From Clostridiales bacterium (GTDB lineage Bacteria; Bacillota; Clostridia; Oscillospirales; Butyricicoccaceae), in the NCBI GenBank assembly GCA_004555915.1, contig SFJM01000073.1, positions 1 to 5,854 of the forward strand: DNA of 5,854 bases. The letters are read 5' to 3'. Below, piece by piece: positions 4,899 through 5,854 of the stretch. A program made the translations under genes and the position numbers. Within the stretch, counting starts at the first letter, position 1. Each line of letters starts with the position of its first letter. A model generated the notes under the pieces. The model had not been told where the DNA came from. It was given only the letters and a program-made list of their open reading frames with translations, and did not search any database.

Positions 4899-5786
4899 TC
4901 ACAGTTCTGGCGCAGAACGTGCAGACGATTTTGGCGCAGACGTATCACTTGCCAGTTCTGCCAGCTTTTCCAGTGTGGAAGAGCGATGGTCTGCGCTCCG
5001 TTCCTCGGCTTCTGCAACTTTATCCATAACGGCATCGTAGTCCTGCAACAGCCGCCGCCCCTTTTCCATGTGGTGCGCTTCCAGAATCTGCTCACGGGCT
5101 TCTTGAATGGTCAGTTCCGGGGCATCCAACTGCCCGCCGTCCATCACAGAATAATCGCTGTGGTAGAGTGTGTAGTCCCATCCATCCTCACAGGACTGGA
5201 TGGCAAGATAGCCTTTGCCGCCCAGTTCCCATGCAGCCTGCTCGTCTTGTGTCTGACTTTCCGGGTAGAAGTCGGCATGGTTCCGTTCCATGACTTCGGC
5301 AAACTGGCAGATGTGGAACACATTGCCCAGACCGCCCATGTCAAAGTGATAATCATCCAGATGTTCCACCCGTGCCGTAAAACTGCGCCCATCCGGGTAA
5401 TCCACCTGAATCACGCCGCCATCGGGAATGCGATAGAGGTCATCATAGTGGCTGTTGATGAGACGAATATCCTTCGGCAGCGTTTCCGGCTCCCAGATGC
5501 GCCGTCTGCCGATGCCCGCCTGCGGGATGTTTTCGAGGATCTTTACGCTTTCCTGTTGGATGACCTTGCGGTCATCGTCCGAAAGTTCAAACAGATACCA
5601 GTTCCGGGCGGCAGGGATGATGTTTTGTCCATCTGGCGGCAGATTCTTTTCCGAGATCTGCCCACTTTCCAGCGGCTCGCCAGTTACCTTGTTATAGGTG
5701 GCAAAGCCGACCCCTGCACCGTTTTCCCGGAGATGCAGATAGCGTTCATCGTTGATAAGGTAGACCGCTTCTTTTATCTGCTCCAT
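4899..5786 (-). CDS. Conjugative-element accessory protein of the large-polyvalent-protein-associated type
   Basis: The 295-residue acidic, cytoplasmic product resembles accessory proteins found beside YodL genes in Firmicute conjugative elements. Recognisable pieces are DLYRIPDGGVIQVDYPDG followed by HFDMGGLGNVFHICQFAEVM (residues 117-166), and KGYLAIQ-to-MDGGQLDAPELTIQEA (191-230). The last resembles the small LPD-type modules attached to giant element proteins. Residues 15-44 look like a diverged copy of 191-220, so the protein may contain two copies of one module flanking a central domain. The C-terminal 50 residues are a charged helix and a Ser/Ala-rich tail. The ATG at 5786 overlaps the stop of the upstream gene as TGATG; an AAGG-containing stretch lies about 9 nt before it. 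An in-frame GTG at 5792 is less likely. The exact family name is uncertain. Confidence 0.75.
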   Translation of the reverse strand: MEQIKEAVYLINDERYLHLRENGAGVGFATYNKVTGEPLESGQISEKNLPPDGQNIIPAARNWYLFELSDDDRKVIQQESVKILENIPQAGIGRRRIWEPETLPKDIRLINSHYDDLYRIPDGGVIQVDYPDGRSFTARVEHLDDYHFDMGGLGNVFHICQFAEVMERNHADFYPESQTQDEQAAWELGGKGYLAIQSCEDGWDYTLYHSDYSVMDGGQLDAPELTIQEAREQILEAHHMEKGRRLLQDYDAVMDKVAEAEERSADHRSSTLEKLAELASDTSAPKSSARSAPEL

Positions 5787-5854
5787 CAGCACCCACCTTC
5801 AAATTCCAGCGAAAACTTGCTGCGGCCATCGGCTTCACAGGACAGCAGCACGGT
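5786..5854 (-). CDS. C-terminal 22 residues of an upstream gene, 5' end outside the window
   Basis: A frame open from the window edge reads TVLLSCEADGRSKFSLEF and a few further residues, then stops at TGA (5788-5786). The stop shares one base with the next gene's ATG (TGATG), the classic arrangement of coupled operon genes, which is the main reason to accept it. The fragment is too short to assign a family. Confidence 0.6.
   Translation of the reverse strand, partial: TVLLSCEADGRSKFSLEFEGGC

Noticed and set aside
1..5854. CRISPR array, tRNA or rRNA, insertion sequence ends or attachment-site repeats
   Set aside because: I saw no regularly spaced repeats, no tRNA-like cloverleaf, no rRNA signature and no transposase or recombinase gene with flanking inverted repeats.

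Overview
The window looks like part of an integrative conjugative or mobilizable element from a gut Firmicute of the Faecalibacterium/Ruminococcaceae or Lachnospiraceae kind. The evidence is the gene set: a YodL-domain protein, a TTRAP-type transposon-transfer-assisting protein, a TnpV-family protein, and the N-terminal part of a very large accessory protein of the type these elements carry. Moderate-to-high GC and strong AGGAGG-like ribosome binding sites fit this host. Every gene I can support is on the minus strand, so the biological order runs from base 5854 down to base 1.

First block (5854 to 4182): the C-terminal tail of an unseen gene, a 295-residue mobile-element accessory protein, a YodL-domain protein and a TTRAP-like protein. 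They are packed with a TGATG junction, an 8-nt gap and an 11-nt overlap, so they read as one translationally coupled operon. A GC-rich hairpin follows.

Second block (about 4147 to 2744): a two-gene unit with its own candidate promoter. It encodes an exported three-PepSY-domain protein, followed after 18 nt by a 121-residue protein of unknown function with a TTG start and an AT-rich sequence. Neither belongs to the conjugation vocabulary, so the unit looks like cargo set into the element backbone.

Third block (2689 to 1 and beyond): a good sigma-70-type promoter, a 130-residue acidic unknown protein, an intrinsic terminator, then a large gene that starts at 2140 and is still open at base 1 (713 codons visible). 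The large gene resembles the N-terminal part of the giant helicase/DNA-methylase-type proteins of Firmicute conjugative elements. It ends, as far as visible, in a MutS domain I-like segment.

The most striking point is an out-of-frame overprint. A complete tnpV gene with its own strong ribosome binding site lies inside the large gene on the same strand (1371 to 1015). In the large gene's frame the same bases encode an acidic, Pro/Ala/Gly-rich linker with no stop. The tnpV frame ends in G or C in 107 of 118 codons by hand count. A terminator-like hairpin lies about 55 nt after the tnpV stop, also inside the large gene. I saw no rRNA, tRNA, CRISPR array or insertion sequence.
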